A stretch of 64,000 bases of DNA from Rapana venosa (Eukaryota > Mollusca > Gastropoda > Neogastropoda > Muricidae): positions 3,785,615 through 3,849,614 of the forward strand of contig CM054155.1 of NCBI GenBank assembly GCA_028751875.1, in the 5' to 3' direction. Shown here in pieces: positions 48,355 through 60,664 of the stretch. The notes under the pieces are model-generated. The model saw only the letters and a list, made by a program, of their open reading frames with translations, did not search any database and was not told where the DNA came from. A program made the position numbers and the translations under genes. How positions within the stretch are numbered: the first letter of the stretch is position 1; each line of letters starts with the position of its first letter.

Positions 48355-48554
48355 TGTTCTCTCCTCAATCAACATACCTGAATGATTCTTTTCAAGAGAT
48401 ATGTGGCCTGATCAGCAAGAAATGTCGTTGCTTCATCAGGCATTAAAGAAATGCCGATAGTTTCCCCGAACACACGTACTGTTTCTGGCAAAACATGACC
48501 GCCAAACTTTTGGTCTTTTGCATCCTTGCTGGTGGCTGTATCCTTGGCAGCCAT
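26208..48554 (-). CDS. TAF6, TFIID/SAGA subunit (12 exons)
   Basis: Twelve exons spread over 22 kb join in phase to give 646 residues (human TAF6: 677). TAF6 pairs with TAF9 through histone folds in TFIID and SAGA-type coactivators and acts in the nucleus in RNA polymerase II initiation. Residues about 18-88 form the histone fold ([20 protein letters not shown], then [15 protein letters not shown]). [11 protein letters not shown] follows at 101-111 and [14 protein letters not shown] after it. The HEAT-repeat domain runs from about 215 to 440 ([53 protein letters not shown]). A Ser/Thr/Ala-rich tail ends in [10 protein letters not shown]. The start is the ATG at 48554-48552 in aacaaaATGG; no upstream in-frame ATG was seen nearby. 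Introns are full of transposons. No frameshift is seen. Confidence 0.96.
26379..27013 (-). other. TAF6 intron 11, repeat-poor part
   Basis: Apart from TACA-rich simple sequence at 26650-26745, nothing is recognised before the SINE duplication at 27014. Confidence 0.6.
27027..27322 (+). mobile_element. tRNA/5S-like chimeric SINE, copy 1
   Basis: The element begins ATGGGGATGGAATAGCTCAG (tRNA box A-like) and continues GGTTAAGCAGCATC and TGGTTACCACTTGGATGGGT, matching the box A to box C control region of 5S rRNA. It is bounded by a 13-base duplication ACACAAGCCTCAC (27014-27026 and 27323-27335). The right copy is the TAF6 exon 11 donor in reverse. Confidence 0.85.
27336..27644 (-). CDS. TAF6 exon 11
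   Basis: The 103 codons run from [16 protein letters not shown] through a Ser/Thr/Pro/Ala-rich tail with a poly-Ala run to GTPGTVQ. The donor gtgaggcttgtgt is the exact segment duplicated by a SINE insertion. Confidence 0.92.
27780..28905 (-). pseudogene. LINE, 3' half (RT end and C-terminus), interrupted by a SINE
   Basis: On the minus strand, [16 protein letters not shown] (RT) is followed, after the SINE at 28426-28803, by [54 protein letters not shown] and [11 protein letters not shown]. These are consecutive parts of one non-LTR retrotransposon protein. About 90 codons including the YADD/FADD region are missing at the SINE. Frameshifts and stops make it inactive. Together with 29050-30215 it forms one element. 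Confidence 0.85.
28426..28803 (+). mobile_element. tRNA-derived SINE, family 1, copy 1
   Basis: Box A (TGGTCTAGAGGTAACGCG) and box B (GGGTTCGTATCCCG) show a tRNA-derived head. The core CTAGTCTTTCGGATGAGACG is followed by AAGAACCCACGGCAACAAGA and CCCCGGGGAGAGCAGCCCG, and the element ends in TAAATAAATAA. Close relatives are at 52441-52815 and, older, 45325-45570. The core resembles deeply conserved metazoan SINE domains; I cannot name the family with certainty. Confidence 0.85.
29050..30215 (+). pseudogene. LINE, inverted 5' half (endonuclease linker and RT start)
   Basis: Read across frameshifts, this contains [64 protein letters not shown] and YYVFIDFKK, in order. This is the linker and N-terminal RT half of the element whose C-terminal half lies inverted at 27780-28905. 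The halves meet head to head with only about 20 codons unaccounted for. That is the pattern left by twin priming during LINE integration. Confidence 0.85.
30512..31490 (+). repeat. 27-base intronic minisatellite
   Basis: Units of 26-28 bases, with CTGTAACCAGAAATAATAAA then CATTGTC, repeat about thirty times in TAF6 intron 10. A SINE with an 11-base target-site duplication splits the array at 30630-30924. Minus-strand frames such as DNVYYFWLQ are by-products. Confidence 0.88.
30630..30924 (+). mobile_element. tRNA/5S-like chimeric SINE, copy 2
   Basis: The element starts GGGACGGGATAGCTCAGTGG and carries AGTTAAGCAGCGTCGAGCG, then GGTTACCAGTTGGATGGGTG. It ends near GGTTATGGGACTCCTTTACC. The duplication TAACCCAAAAC at 30619-30629 and 30925-30935 fixes both ends. 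Confidence 0.88.
31637..31813 (-). CDS. TAF6 exon 10
   Basis: The 59 codons begin [20 protein letters not shown], include [18 protein letters not shown] and end LQIHPP before donor gtaagg. The exon closes the HEAT domain and starts the flexible tail. Confidence 0.92.
31868..32150 (+). mobile_element. tRNA/5S-like chimeric SINE, copy 3
   Basis: This matches copy 2 closely over its length, from GGGACGGGATAGCTCAGTGG to GGTTATGGGTTACC. It sits in TAF6 intron 9, about 55 bases upstream of exon 10 on the minus strand. A target-site duplication is not clear. Confidence 0.82.
32151..32933 (-). other. TAF6 intron 9, remainder
   Basis: It holds an imperfect local duplication (near 32170-32240 and 32285-32340, both with GACACAGTGAA-like and CAATTCTGG), and a dispersed segment with AAGCACTCATGTGC near 32420 that recurs at about 33690-33770 and, inverted, 45720-45830. 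Confidence 0.55.
32934..33059 (-). CDS. TAF6 exon 9
   Basis: The 42 codons begin [20 protein letters not shown] and end EHIKKQLT before donor gtgagc. The acceptor is ggctgtgcag. This is the C-terminal part of the HEAT domain. Confidence 0.93.
33140..33405 (+). repeat. 82-base tandem repeat, three copies
   Basis: Units with GAAGGGAAGGAAGACAGGCA start at about 33159, 33241 and 33323. The array is purine-rich on the plus strand and lies just before TAF6 exon 9 in transcript order. Confidence 0.85.
33406..34604 (-). other. TAF6 intron 8, remainder
   Basis: This is mostly unique sequence. A fragment of the SINE family 2 interior (CACCAGCACACAATGGCC then TTCCGAAAGGCAGAA) lies at about 33778-33820. 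GGAAC repeats occur just outside exon 8 at 34568-34590. Confidence 0.55.
34605..34737 (-). CDS. TAF6 exon 8
   Basis: After acceptor ttattgtag the exon completes the Lys codon begun in exon 7. It reads [20 protein letters not shown], then [13 protein letters not shown] before donor gtgagc. Confidence 0.93.
34738..35582 (-). other. TAF6 intron 7
   Basis: A CA-rich stretch (34875-34960) and purine-rich sequence are present. No gene or clear transposon is recognised. Confidence 0.55.
35583..35707 (-). CDS. TAF6 exon 7
   Basis: The exon reads [20 protein letters not shown], then [18 protein letters not shown], and ends in phase 2 at donor gtaggt. The acceptor is ctcttag. Confidence 0.93.
35985..37740 (-). 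pseudogene. CR1/L2-like LINE, 5'-truncated, nearly intact RT
   Basis: The minus strand encodes, across a few breaks, a reverse transcriptase: [21 protein letters not shown] (motif A), [10 protein letters not shown] (motif B) and YADDSQ (catalytic motif C). [11 protein letters not shown] and VKYLGVVID follow. The C-terminal part has [25 protein letters not shown] and [14 protein letters not shown] and ends KTYLFQT. The 3' end has the 14-base palindrome ATATAGCGCTATAT (36010-36023) and a (TAA)n tail. The endonuclease is missing. Insertion is in TAF6 intron 6, in the gene's sense. Confidence 0.88.
37930..38706 (-). pseudogene. CR1/L2-like LINE, C-terminal copy
   Basis: An open minus-strand frame (172 codons in total) matches the C-terminus of the element at 35985-37740 almost residue for residue, from [19 protein letters not shown] to KTYLFQT. 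It also shares the same 3' palindrome (37972-37985) and (TAA)n tail. It is strongly 5'-truncated near 38700. The open frame suggests a recent insertion. Confidence 0.88.
38911..39090 (-). CDS. TAF6 exon 6
   Basis: The 60 codons run from [19 protein letters not shown] to [10 protein letters not shown] between acceptor gcttgcag and donor gtgagc. They cover the first HEAT-repeat helices. Confidence 0.94.
39091..41899 (-). other. TAF6 intron 5, microsatellite-rich part
   Basis: It includes GA repeats (40080-40161), CA repeats (40362-40388 and 40920-40970) and an AAC repeat (41080-41102). CCTCAATAAAGATCATTTTG near 41012-41031 is the inverse of a motif near 9440-9460. No coding sequence is seen. 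Confidence 0.6.
41900..42640 (+). repeat. 75- to 150-base tandem array in TAF6 intron 5
   Basis: Units contain CAGGTATCACCCCC, GTCATATCCAAGTCATATAT and AGTCCTTAAGTACAAGACAT. About nine simple units are present. Later ones alternate two forms, giving a higher-order period near 150-155 bases. Confidence 0.82.
42641..43058 (-). other. TAF6 intron 5, exon 5-proximal part
   Basis: A/T-rich unique sequence with a poly-C run near 42822 and CA-rich DNA near 42995-43010. Nothing else is recognised. Confidence 0.55.
43059..43124 (-). CDS. TAF6 exon 5 (22 codons)
   Basis: The exon reads [20 protein letters not shown] then RS between acceptor tttccag and donor gtgagt. It corresponds to the EQQLYYKEITEACVG segment of vertebrate TAF6. 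It is short enough to be missed by open-frame searches. Confidence 0.92.
43531..43990 (+). pseudogene. RNase H-bearing LINE, 3' fragment
   Basis: The frame encodes [19 protein letters not shown], the end of a LINE-type RNase H domain with its conserved SHCGIxGNExAD motif. It continues through [18 protein letters not shown] to [18 protein letters not shown], a zinc-binding zf-RVT-like motif. No RT precedes it, so the copy is 5'-truncated at about 43531. It is inverted relative to TAF6, in intron 4. Confidence 0.82.
44030..44335 (-). mobile_element. SINE family 2
   Basis: On the minus strand a degenerate 5' part with a GATGAGACTGTATC core leads to GCATTCCGCCTTGCGGAAGA and GGCCATTGTGTGCTGGTGGG, then TCATGTTTAGGCATTATTCC and GGTTGCATACGCAAAATCTC. 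This copy is the best reference for the family, because the 46-base segment amplified at 20655-21215 is single here. A GT microsatellite interrupts it at about 44222-44242. Confidence 0.7.
44578..44813 (-). CDS. TAF6 exon 4
   Basis: The exon begins within [19 protein letters not shown] after acceptor gaacacag and ends THELSV at donor gtacgt, phase 0. Its middle is the Lys-rich linker between histone fold and HEAT domain. Confidence 0.93.
45130..45290 (+). repeat. 30-base tandem repeat in TAF6 intron 3
   Basis: Five to six units with CCTTTGTGTTTGTTTTCAAC then ACTGGGGGAT occur. The last units diverge to GACAGTGGTGGAT. They adjoin an old SINE. Confidence 0.8.
45325..45655 (+). mobile_element. 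SINE family 1, old 3' copy with 62-base tail duplication
   Basis: AAGAACCCACAGCAACAAGA and TCTTCCTGGGGAGAGCAGCC match the middle and tail of the SINEs at 28426 and 52441. The tail segment with AAAGACCTCTGCAATAATCC is present twice (about 45531 and 45593). The head is missing. Confidence 0.65.
45903..46056 (-). CDS. TAF6 exon 3
   Basis: The exon begins [20 protein letters not shown] after acceptor cccctcag. It ends in phase 1 after [12 protein letters not shown] at donor gtacag. This is the highly conserved stretch after the histone fold. Confidence 0.93.
46519..46605 (-). CDS. TAF6 exon 2
   Basis: The 29 codons read [20 protein letters not shown] and continue to SKGIE, the end of the histone fold. 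Acceptor ttgaccag and donor gtgagc are both clear. Confidence 0.93.
46606..47340 (-). other. TAF6 intron 1, exon 2-proximal part
   Basis: A/T-rich sequence with no recognised element or coding region. Confidence 0.5.
47355..48060 (-). pseudogene. LINE C-terminal fragment in TAF6 intron 1
   Basis: The minus strand encodes [40 protein letters not shown] and, after a frame change near 47657, [20 protein letters not shown] and [10 protein letters not shown]. This is the part after the RT catalytic centre in the same broad LINE class as 27780-30215, though a distinct copy. It is 5'-truncated and in the TAF6 sense. Confidence 0.82.
48283..48357 (+). repeat. CT microsatellite next to TAF6 exon 1
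   Basis: A nearly pure CT tract ends about 20 bases inside intron 1 from the exon 1 donor. On the TAF6 strand it is a GA tract directly after the 5' splice site. Confidence 0.9.
48378..48554 (-). CDS. TAF6 exon 1
   Basis: The exon encodes residues 1-59, starting [14 protein letters not shown] and carrying the first part of the histone fold up to LLKRIIQ. The donor is gtatgt and the end is phase 0. Confidence 0.93.
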
Positions 48555-52440
<3,886 letters not shown>

Positions 52441-52815
52441 AGTGGATCGGTGGTCTAGTGGTAACGCACTTGCCTAGAAAGTGAAAAGTCCGGGTCGGAA
52501 GTGTACGGTGGTTTGAACCCCGTTTGGGCCCAAAACTTTTACTTCATCCATTAGACCTTGAGTGATGGTCTGGGTGCTAGTCTTTTGGATGAAACGATAA
52601 ACAGATCCCGTGTGTTACACAAAATTATTTAGGGAATGTAAAGGAACCCATGACAACAAGAGTTGTCTCTGGCAAAATTCTGTAGAATAAAAGCCACTCT
52701 GATAGGGAAACACACAGTTGAAGACACGGAAAAGAAAAAGGGTGGCGCTGTTCTCTCTCCCCGGGGAGAGCAGCCCAGACTTTGATGCAGAGAAATCTGC
52801 CATGGCTTAAAGTGG
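52441..52815 (+). mobile_element. tRNA-derived SINE, family 1, copy 2
   Basis: GGTGGTCTAGTGGTAACGCA (box A) and TGGTTTGAACCCCG (box B) are split by a short insertion. TGCTAGTCTTTTGGATGAAA, CCCATGACAACAAGAGTTG and CCCCGGGGAGAGCAGCCC follow. It aligns to 28426-28803 throughout. Confidence 0.85.
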
Positions 52816-53306
52816 TGTGAAACATTAAGAGAAAATGTGGAGCTAAGACAGCTGGATTTAAGTTTACTGTCACTTGTGTGTTTTGTAAGCATAATTATAC
52901 TGGAAGGAACATACCATTATGGTCGGCGATATTTTAAATGATTTGAGAATTCAAAAGGGAACATGAGTCATTTGGTCGGTCATTGTGTCACTGCTGGTCA
53001 GAGCATTGGGAAAAGCCTACCTCCCCCCTTCGGCCAAACAAGAGGCTGGAGTTAGGGTTGGGTAGTCGGCTCGCAGCTGAAATCGATAGAGCAAAATTAA
53101 AATGAAACTTCAGAGTGACTGAAACAAGGTGATGAAAAGTTGATGATGAGAAATACAAATGAGTGCAAAAGTCATGAGGTCATGAATAAAACAACTTGAC
53201 CAAGGTCTTTGCTCCGTGTTCCATTCTTGAATGACTGTGTGTTTGCAAGTATGTGCACAAGTTGTCAGTTGAATAATCTTTATTTCTGTACCCTATTTTT
53301 GCAGTA

Positions 53307-53385
<79 letters not shown>

Positions 53386-53732
53386 TGTGCGTTTATCAAT
53401 GTTAAACATGCAAAAATGTGTAAGTGCACTACTTTATTTTTGATACATTTTTTTTTGGGGGGGGGGGGGGGGGGGAGAGGGGGTAACGTACCTTTTTTGT
53501 TACTGGTATTTTCTTATTGATTTGGTTTTGTTGGTGCCAGATTTAGATTGACAATTTCATCATTTTATTTCTTGTTATTGATGATAGCCTACCTCTCCTG
53601 TCACACACACACACACATGCGCGCGTACATCCCTGCGCGCATGTTAGCGTGCATGCATACACATATACGCATGTGCAACATGGGGAGAGCTCGGCTAGAA
53701 AAGGTATGAGACATTTTGAAGCATAGGAAAGG
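52816..53732. other. Intergenic, nothing coding
   Basis: Unique sequence with a CT microsatellite at 53309-53381 and a G run near 53457-53475. No gene is recognised. Confidence 0.55.
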
Positions 53733-54238
53733 CTACCTTTTATTAGTTTAAACTGTGTTCAATATTGTAATAGAATAGAGTACGAATTTCATTGATAGTT
53801 GTCTTTTACATGCGTGCATGTGTTATTATGTTATACTATGTTCAATGTCTTAATAGAACAGAGTATTGATTTCATTGACATTTTTCTTATACATGTTATA
53901 ACAATTGTGGCTTATGTCATAAAAATGTGTGCGCATGCGTGTGAATGTTTCCAATGTGTGTGTGTGTGTGCGTGTGCGCGCGCGCGTGCGCGCGCAGATG
54001 CATGAGTTTACTGGTGTATACATGAGTATTAGCGATTTTTACTTGGGTGAGTTTATGACTGGCTGAGGTATTGCTGATTTGTGTGTGCTTTTTATCTTAT
54101 GATGGGTGCGTGCTGCTGTTCCGATAGTGTGTTTGTGTGTGTTTGTGTGTGTGTTTACATGTTTGTTTTTATGTATGGATCGTGACCTACCGGAATTTCT
54201 CTGTCTCTGAGATAGTATACAGTTTTTGAATTTGAACA
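53733..54238 (+). repeat. Dispersed repeat family R1, copy 3
   Basis: This matches 1619-2165 in order and orientation, starting GGCTACCTTTTATTAGT and ending ACCGGAATTTCTCTGTCTC with a TTTTTGAATTTGAA end. It differs by point changes and by a longer GT/GC middle. Confidence 0.7.
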
Positions 54239-54529
54239 TGTGCTTGCGCATGCACGCATACACATGCGTACATAACACGCGCGTGCGTGCATACACACAC
54301 ACTCACACACACCACACACACTCACACACACCACACACATGCGGGCACGCGGGTGCACGTGCACACACACACACGCATGCGCGCACACAAGCACGCACGC
54401 ACCCACGCACACATAATTAGGCAAGCACGCACGCACGCAATCACACACACATACAAAGTAACACGCGCGTGCACTCGCACACACACAGATCGTCTGGTTT
54501 AAAATAATTTATTTTTTTTTTTTCCCCTT

Positions 54530-57500
54530 TTCAGCTTTGGGGTTTTTAACTTTGGGGCGTAGCCAGAGGTAAAAAGGGTTTTTTTTGGATTTTTTACTTT
54601 TTTGGGGGTTTTGGTTTGGAAGGGGGTTTTTTTGGAGAATGCAAAAACTTGTGGTTTTTAGAAACGGGTTAAAAAATTTTGCAAAAAAACCTAAGGGAAC
54701 AAATGATTTCAAATGTTTTGTTTTTTGGGGTGTTAAAGGGTTTTTATTTTGTTGTGGGGAAGGGGTTAACATTTCGGGTTTATAGTTTCATCAAAAAACA
54801 TTGGGGTTAAATTTGGGGGGGGGGGGGCCCCCCCTATATTAGGTTTCTTTTTGTTTTACCTTGGGGGGGGGTTTGGGGGGGAACTGGGTTTTTTTGGGTT
54901 TTTGCTGTTTGTTTGTTTTGGGGGGGATTTGGGGGTTTGGGCTATTGGGGGGGTTTTATTTGGATGTTTGGTAGGGCTTTGGGAAGAGTATAAATTTTTT
55001 GGTGAATGGGTTTTAATATTTCCAAATTTTCCCTTTTTTAACCCTTTATTTGGGAATTTTTTTTTTTTCATCTTCCCCCTTTTTCATTTTCATTTTTTTG
55101 CCCCTAAATTAAAAATTTTTCCCAAAAAGGCCGAGACAAAAAAAAAAATTTCGGGGTTTTCGGGTTTTTTAGATTTTCTCCTCCCCTTCCCCAAACCCCC
55201 AAACTTTCCCCCAAAAACAAAACCACCCCCACACACACACACACACATTTACACATTCACCCAACTACACTATCTTAGATTTCTCCCCCAAAACCCTTTC
55301 CCTCCTCTCTCTTTTCCTCCCCACATTTCTTCCCCCTCCCCCCTTATCTCTCTCTCTCTATTCTCTCCCCTCTTTCACACCCCAACACCCCCCAACACAC
55401 ACAACAAAACCAACCCCAAACCAAAACCAAAACACACCCCAAAAACACACAAAAACCCCACACACAATTTTGAAATTGCATTTTTAATTTTTAAAAAATC
55501 TTTGGAATTAGTGTGTGGTGTGTTTTTAACCTTTTTTTTTTGTTAATTATTTTTAATTTTGTTACAAGCAATTTTTTTATTGAAAGGGTTTCCCACCGGG
55601 CATATCTTAGTGGTTTTTTAATTTAAATTTAAAGGGTTTTTTTTTTGGGGGGGTTTTTTAAATTCTAATTTGTTATTTTTTTTTTTTTATCTTTGTGCTT
55701 TTGTTTTCTCTTTAAACCAAAATTTTCCTTAAAACCAGCGTTATTACCCCCCCTCCTCCCTCTACGCCCATGCCCTTTTTACCTCGGGACAAGTGGCCAA
55801 AAAAAAACATGGTTTTCGAGAAATTTTTTAAAAAACCAAATCCTAAAACAAAAACCCAAGGAAACCCAAATTTTTTTTAAAAAATTTGACTTTTTCTAGA
55901 TATTTTAAAATGAGGGGAATGAGTTTTCATTTATTTGGCTTTTTTTTAAACCCCCGCCCTTTCTTTTCAAAATAAAAACGATGAAAGACATGCATAAATT
56001 CCAGGACACCAAATATTTCGCCAAGTCCCTACAAACCAAAAACCAGGCTTTTTAAAACCAATTTTGCATTTCTTTTTAATTGCTGTCAAAGGCTGTAAAA
56101 TTTTTTTGATGTGTATGATACCCGAAACCCTTTTTGGGGGTTAAATTTCCTTTTTTAAAGCACATTTATTTTCACTTTTGATGGGAAAAATTTTTCATAT
56201 AAAAAAAACCCCCGTCAAAAAAACCACTAATTGGTTTGATAGATAAATTCTCTAAATGGATAAAAGGTTGCATTTTTAAAAAACCCTGTGAAAATTTTTA
56301 TTTTTTCTTGGGGGATTTTAACTTTGATTTTTACTCAAACCAAAACCGAAAGGGAATTAAACCAACATAGTTGTTGGTCTGGGAAAAAACCTTAAATGAT
56401 AACCCAAACACTTTTTAAAACAGAAAATCCTTTTAACCCTTTAAAATTTTTTTCATATTTTCCCACAAACCAAAAAAACCCTTTTTACCCGGGAAGTATT
56501 TGCTCCTTTCCATGGGGGAAATGCAGCGATCATAATCCTGTCTGCTGTCCCGGGTTTTTTAAAGCTTTCGTTTAAAAATTCCAAAAGGGGTTGGGCATAA
56601 AAAATTTATATTACCAATGTTTTTTAAAAACCCCTTCTGGGGGATAATTTTCTTTCAGACCTGTTTTGAACTAAACCTTTTTACCCTTGTAAATCCAAAA
56701 TCAGAGCCCCCAAGGGAAGCTCCCTTTTTTTGGGGGGTTAAAACTTTTATTTCAGTTTTATGAAAAAACTTGCTCCCTTTTTTAAAAAAAAAAAAAAATT
56801 TAAAGAAAAAAACCAAACCTCCATGGTTTAACCAAAAAAACTTTAGAACCCAAAAGAAAAACTTAAAAAAACCACCTAAAAAACCCAGTACAAATGAATT
56901 TTTTTGGGACAAAAAAAGGAATAAAGTGAATTCCTTTTTAAAAGCAGATCAATAGCAAATTATTTTTAAACAGTTTTTTAATTACCACTAAGTGCTCTGG
57001 GCCGGGTTTTGGAAAAAGGCCATCAATACTTTTATGAAAATAAACATTTTTTTTAAAAAAAGCAGCCATTTTCCTTTTAAAGACATAAAGCGGGTTTTAA
57101 AATTAAAAAAAAGGCCCTTTTTTAAAAAATTTTAGCAAAAAAAAAGGTTTAACAGGGGCCCAAGTAAAGCAAAAAATGATCTTCTTTTATTTTACAAAAA
57201 AATTTTTATTTAACTAAAAAACTTTATTAATTTTTTAATTTAAATTTCCAGCCAATGCCCAATTTTTGACGAAATTAAAGAAAGCAAAAAAAAATGAAAA
57301 ACAAAATTTTTAAAAACACATGTTTCCGAAAATTTTTAAAATCCCTTCGGATTTTAAAACTTCCTAGCCCGGGTTTTAATTGTTGAAAAAACTGACATAC
57401 CCTTCAACTTGGGGTTTTTGGGAAAAGGTTTTTTTTCCTTTCTCAAGTTTAAAAAAGGAAAAATTTATAAACCGGGCCTTTTAAATCAGGTGACTGCTTC

Positions 57501-58500
57501 TCTCCTTCAAATAACGGGCCAATTTCAATTCTCTCTTTTTATATTTTAAACCCTTTAAAAAACAAACAAACATCCCAAAATTTCTTACTTTATAAAAAAC
57601 AGTTTTTTTTTGCACAGGATCAATCAGGGTTTCGAAAAGCTATTTTTGTCACCCTGTTTCAAAACTCACTTCCTGACGCCCTCCTACACAAAAATAAATG
57701 ACAAAAAGGGTTTACGGGCCCCCCCCTTTTTGGGTTTAAATTTAAAAAAGCATTTAATTTGAAAAACCCCACACTTTTTTTAAAATTTGCGTAAAATTTT
57801 AAAATGTCCCAAATTGCCACTTGAAGTTTTTCCAAAACCCACTAAAAACTTTTCTGTCAAATAGGCACAGGGGGGTATCTAAAAAATTTAACAAGCTTTC
57901 AGAACAACTACCCATTAGTAGGGGGGTACCCAAAAGGGCTCGTGGGGGGCCCAAACTCTTGTTTTCATTCAAAGTAAATGATTTACCCTTTTTTAAATTA
58001 AAATGTAATTGTAAAATTTGTTTGGGGCCCAAACCACTCTTTTTTTTTAGGGATTCGACTCCAGCAAAAAAAACCCGCAAATTTTAAATTTACAATTGAA
58101 AAGTTTGGATTATTTAAACTAAATTTTTAAAACCACAGCCCTTTAAAATTGCACAAAAAAAAAAAAGTAATTTTTCCAATAGCAAGACAAAAAAGGAAAA
58201 AAATTTAAACGATGGGGTTTTTAAAACCTTGTTATTTATAAGGGAAAATTAGTTTAAAAGAAGTTGACTCCGGGCTTTTAAAATATTAGGGTTACCTTTG
58301 AAAAAAAATTTATGATTTGGATGATTAATAATGTCACTAATAAAGCCTGCCCCAAAGGCTATTTTTCAATTACCCAAAAAATAAAAAAAACCTTTCTAAA
58401 ATAATCTTTCCCTGGGGAAAAACTTTTTTTTTTTGGGGTCACAATTCTACCAATCATTGCTAAGGCTAAAACAAATTGGGGGATACCTGCAGTGGAACGA
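54530..58500 (+). repeat. Noisy copy of the segment at 61500-64000, containing a LINE
   Basis: The first 2.9 kb follow 61500-64000 in order, with many lost bases and stretched homopolymers. The density of 4-10-base runs is unlike the rest of the window. Poor consensus sequence is the likely cause. Confidence 0.7.
56290..58060 (+). pseudogene. LINE endonuclease-reverse transcriptase, badly damaged
   Basis: Short conserved motifs survive in the right order. They are LGDFNFDF (about 56307) and SDHNPVCC (56525-56548) of an apurinic endonuclease-like domain, PPWFNQ (56818-56835) and an FWRNKVN-like stretch (about 56900) of the linker, QDQSGFRK (57615-57638), an FKKAFN-like motif A (about 57740) and GVPKG (about 57923). 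The FADD catalytic motif cannot be read. Frameshifts are everywhere, so the sequence is not interpretable as a protein, and much of the damage may be technical. Confidence 0.65.
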
Positions 58501-59458
58501 ACTTTAAATTATTCATCGTTTATATAAAAAAGGGAAAAAAAAATTTTTTTTTAAAAAAAAACCCCCAAAAGGGGAAAAAAAAAAAAATTTTTTTTTTTTC
58601 CCCCTTTAATTTTAAAAAATTTTTTTTTTTTTTTAAAAAAAAAAAGGAAAAAAACCCCCAAAAAAAAAAAAAAACCCCCCCTTTTTTTTTTTAAAAAAAA
58701 AAAAAAAATAAAAATTAAAATCCCTTTTTTCCCCCAAAAAAAAAAAAAAAAAAATTTTAAAAAAAAATTTTAAAAAAAAATTTTAAAAAAAACAAAAAAA
58801 AAAAAAAAAAAAAAGAAAACCCAAAAACCCAAAAAAAAAATTTTTAAAAAATTTTTCCCTTTCAAAAAACAATTAACCCTTTTTTAAAAATTTTTAAAAA
58901 AAAAAACCCCCCCTTTTTTTTGGGGTTTTGGGGGTTTTTTTTTTTTGGGGGGGGCGGCGTTTTTGGGGGGTTTTTTTTTGGGGTGTGTGTTTGGGGGTTT
59001 TTTTGGTTTGGGGGTTTTTTTTTTTTTTAATTTTTTTTTTTTTTGGGGGGGTTTGGGTTTAAAAAAAAAAATTTTTTTTTTTGGTTTTTTTTTTTTTTTT
59101 AAAATAACCCCCCCCCCCTTTTTTGTTTTTCCCCTTTGGGGGGTTTTTTCCAAAAATTTTTGATTTTTTTTTTGTTCCCTTTTTTTTAAAAAAATTTTTT
59201 TTTTAAAAAAAAAAAGGGGGGGTTTTTGGGGGTTTTTCTTTTCCCTGAATCCAAATTTTTTTTTTTTAATTTTTTTTAAAAAAAGGGGGAAGGGTTTTTG
59301 GGGGAAAGGGGGTGGAAAAGGGGGGGGGTTTAAATTTTTTTTTTTTTTTAACCCCTTTGGTTTTGGGGGTTTTTTTTTTTTTTGGGTTTTTTTTTTTTGG
59401 GGGGGTTTTTTGGGGGAAGGGGGTTTTGGGGGGGAAGGGGATTTAAAAGGGGGGGGGA

Positions 59459-59498
<40 letters not shown>

Positions 59499-59649
59499 TT
59501 TTGGGTTTTTTTCCTTTTTTTGGTTTTTGGGTTTTTTTGGGGTTTTTTTTGGTTTTTTGGGGGTTTTTTGGGGGGGGGTTTTTTTTTTGGTTTTGGGGGT
59601 TTTGGGTTTTTTTTTTTTTTGGGGGTGGGGGGTTGGGGGTTTTGGGGGG

Positions 59650-59733
<84 letters not shown>

Positions 59734-59773
59734 TTTTTTAAATTTTTTTTTTTTTTTTTATTTTTTTTAATTT

Positions 59774-59840
<67 letters not shown>

Positions 59841-59923
59841 TTAAAAAATTTTTTTTTTTTATTTTTTTTTTTTTTTTTTTTTTTTTGTTTTTTTTTTTTT
59901 TTAATTTTTTTTTTTTTTAAAAA

Positions 59924-59954
<31 letters not shown>

Positions 59955-60664
59955 TTTTTTAATTTTTTTTAAAAATTTTTTTTTTTTTAAATTTTTTTTT
60001 TTTTTAATTTTTATTTTTTTTTTAAATTTTTTTTTTTTAATTTTTTTTTTTGGGGTTTTTTTTTTTTTTTAAATTTTTTTTTAATTTTTTTTTTTTTTTT
60101 GTTTTTTTTTTTTTTTTTTTTTTTGGGGGGGGGGTTTTTTTGGGGGGTGGGGGGGGGGGTTTTTTTTTTTTTTAAAAATTAAAAAATTTTTTTTTTTTTT
60201 GGGTTTTTTTTAAAAAAAATTTTTTAAAAAAGGGAAAAAAAAATTTTTTTTTTTTTTTTTTAAAATTTAAATTTAAAATTTTTTTTTTTTTTTTTTTTAA
60301 ATTTTTTTAAATTTTAAAGGTTTTTTAAATTTTTAAAAATTTTTTTTTAAAAAATCCCCAAAAAAAAAAAATTTTTTAAAATTTAAAAAAAAAATTTTTT
60401 TTTTTTTTTAAAAAAATTTTTTTTAAATTTTTTTTTAAAAAAAATTTTTTTTAAAAAAAAAAAAAAAAATTTTTTTTTTTTTTTTTTAAAAAAAAATTTT
60501 TTTTTTTTTTTAAAAAAAATTTGGAAAAAATTTTTTAAAATTTTTTTTTTTAAAAAAAATTTTTTTAAAAAAAAAAAAAAAATTTTAAAAATTTTTTTTT
60601 TAAAAAAAAAAAAATTTTTTTTTTTTTTAAAAGGGAAAAAATTTTTTTTTTTTTTTTAAAATTT
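58500..60664. other. Homopolymer noise
   Basis: This stretch is almost entirely runs of T, A, G and C from 4 to tens of bases long. It has no resolvable motif and no repeat period. Phe-, Gly- and Lys-rich frames here are meaningless. It looks like failed consensus sequence rather than genuine DNA. Confidence 0.75.

Noticed and set aside
54851..55546. 231-codon frame rich in Phe, Pro and Lys
   Set aside because: It runs through homopolymer-distorted sequence and matches non-coding DNA at 61800-62400.
59382..59770. Phe/Gly-rich frames
   Set aside because: They are translations of T and G runs in failed consensus sequence.
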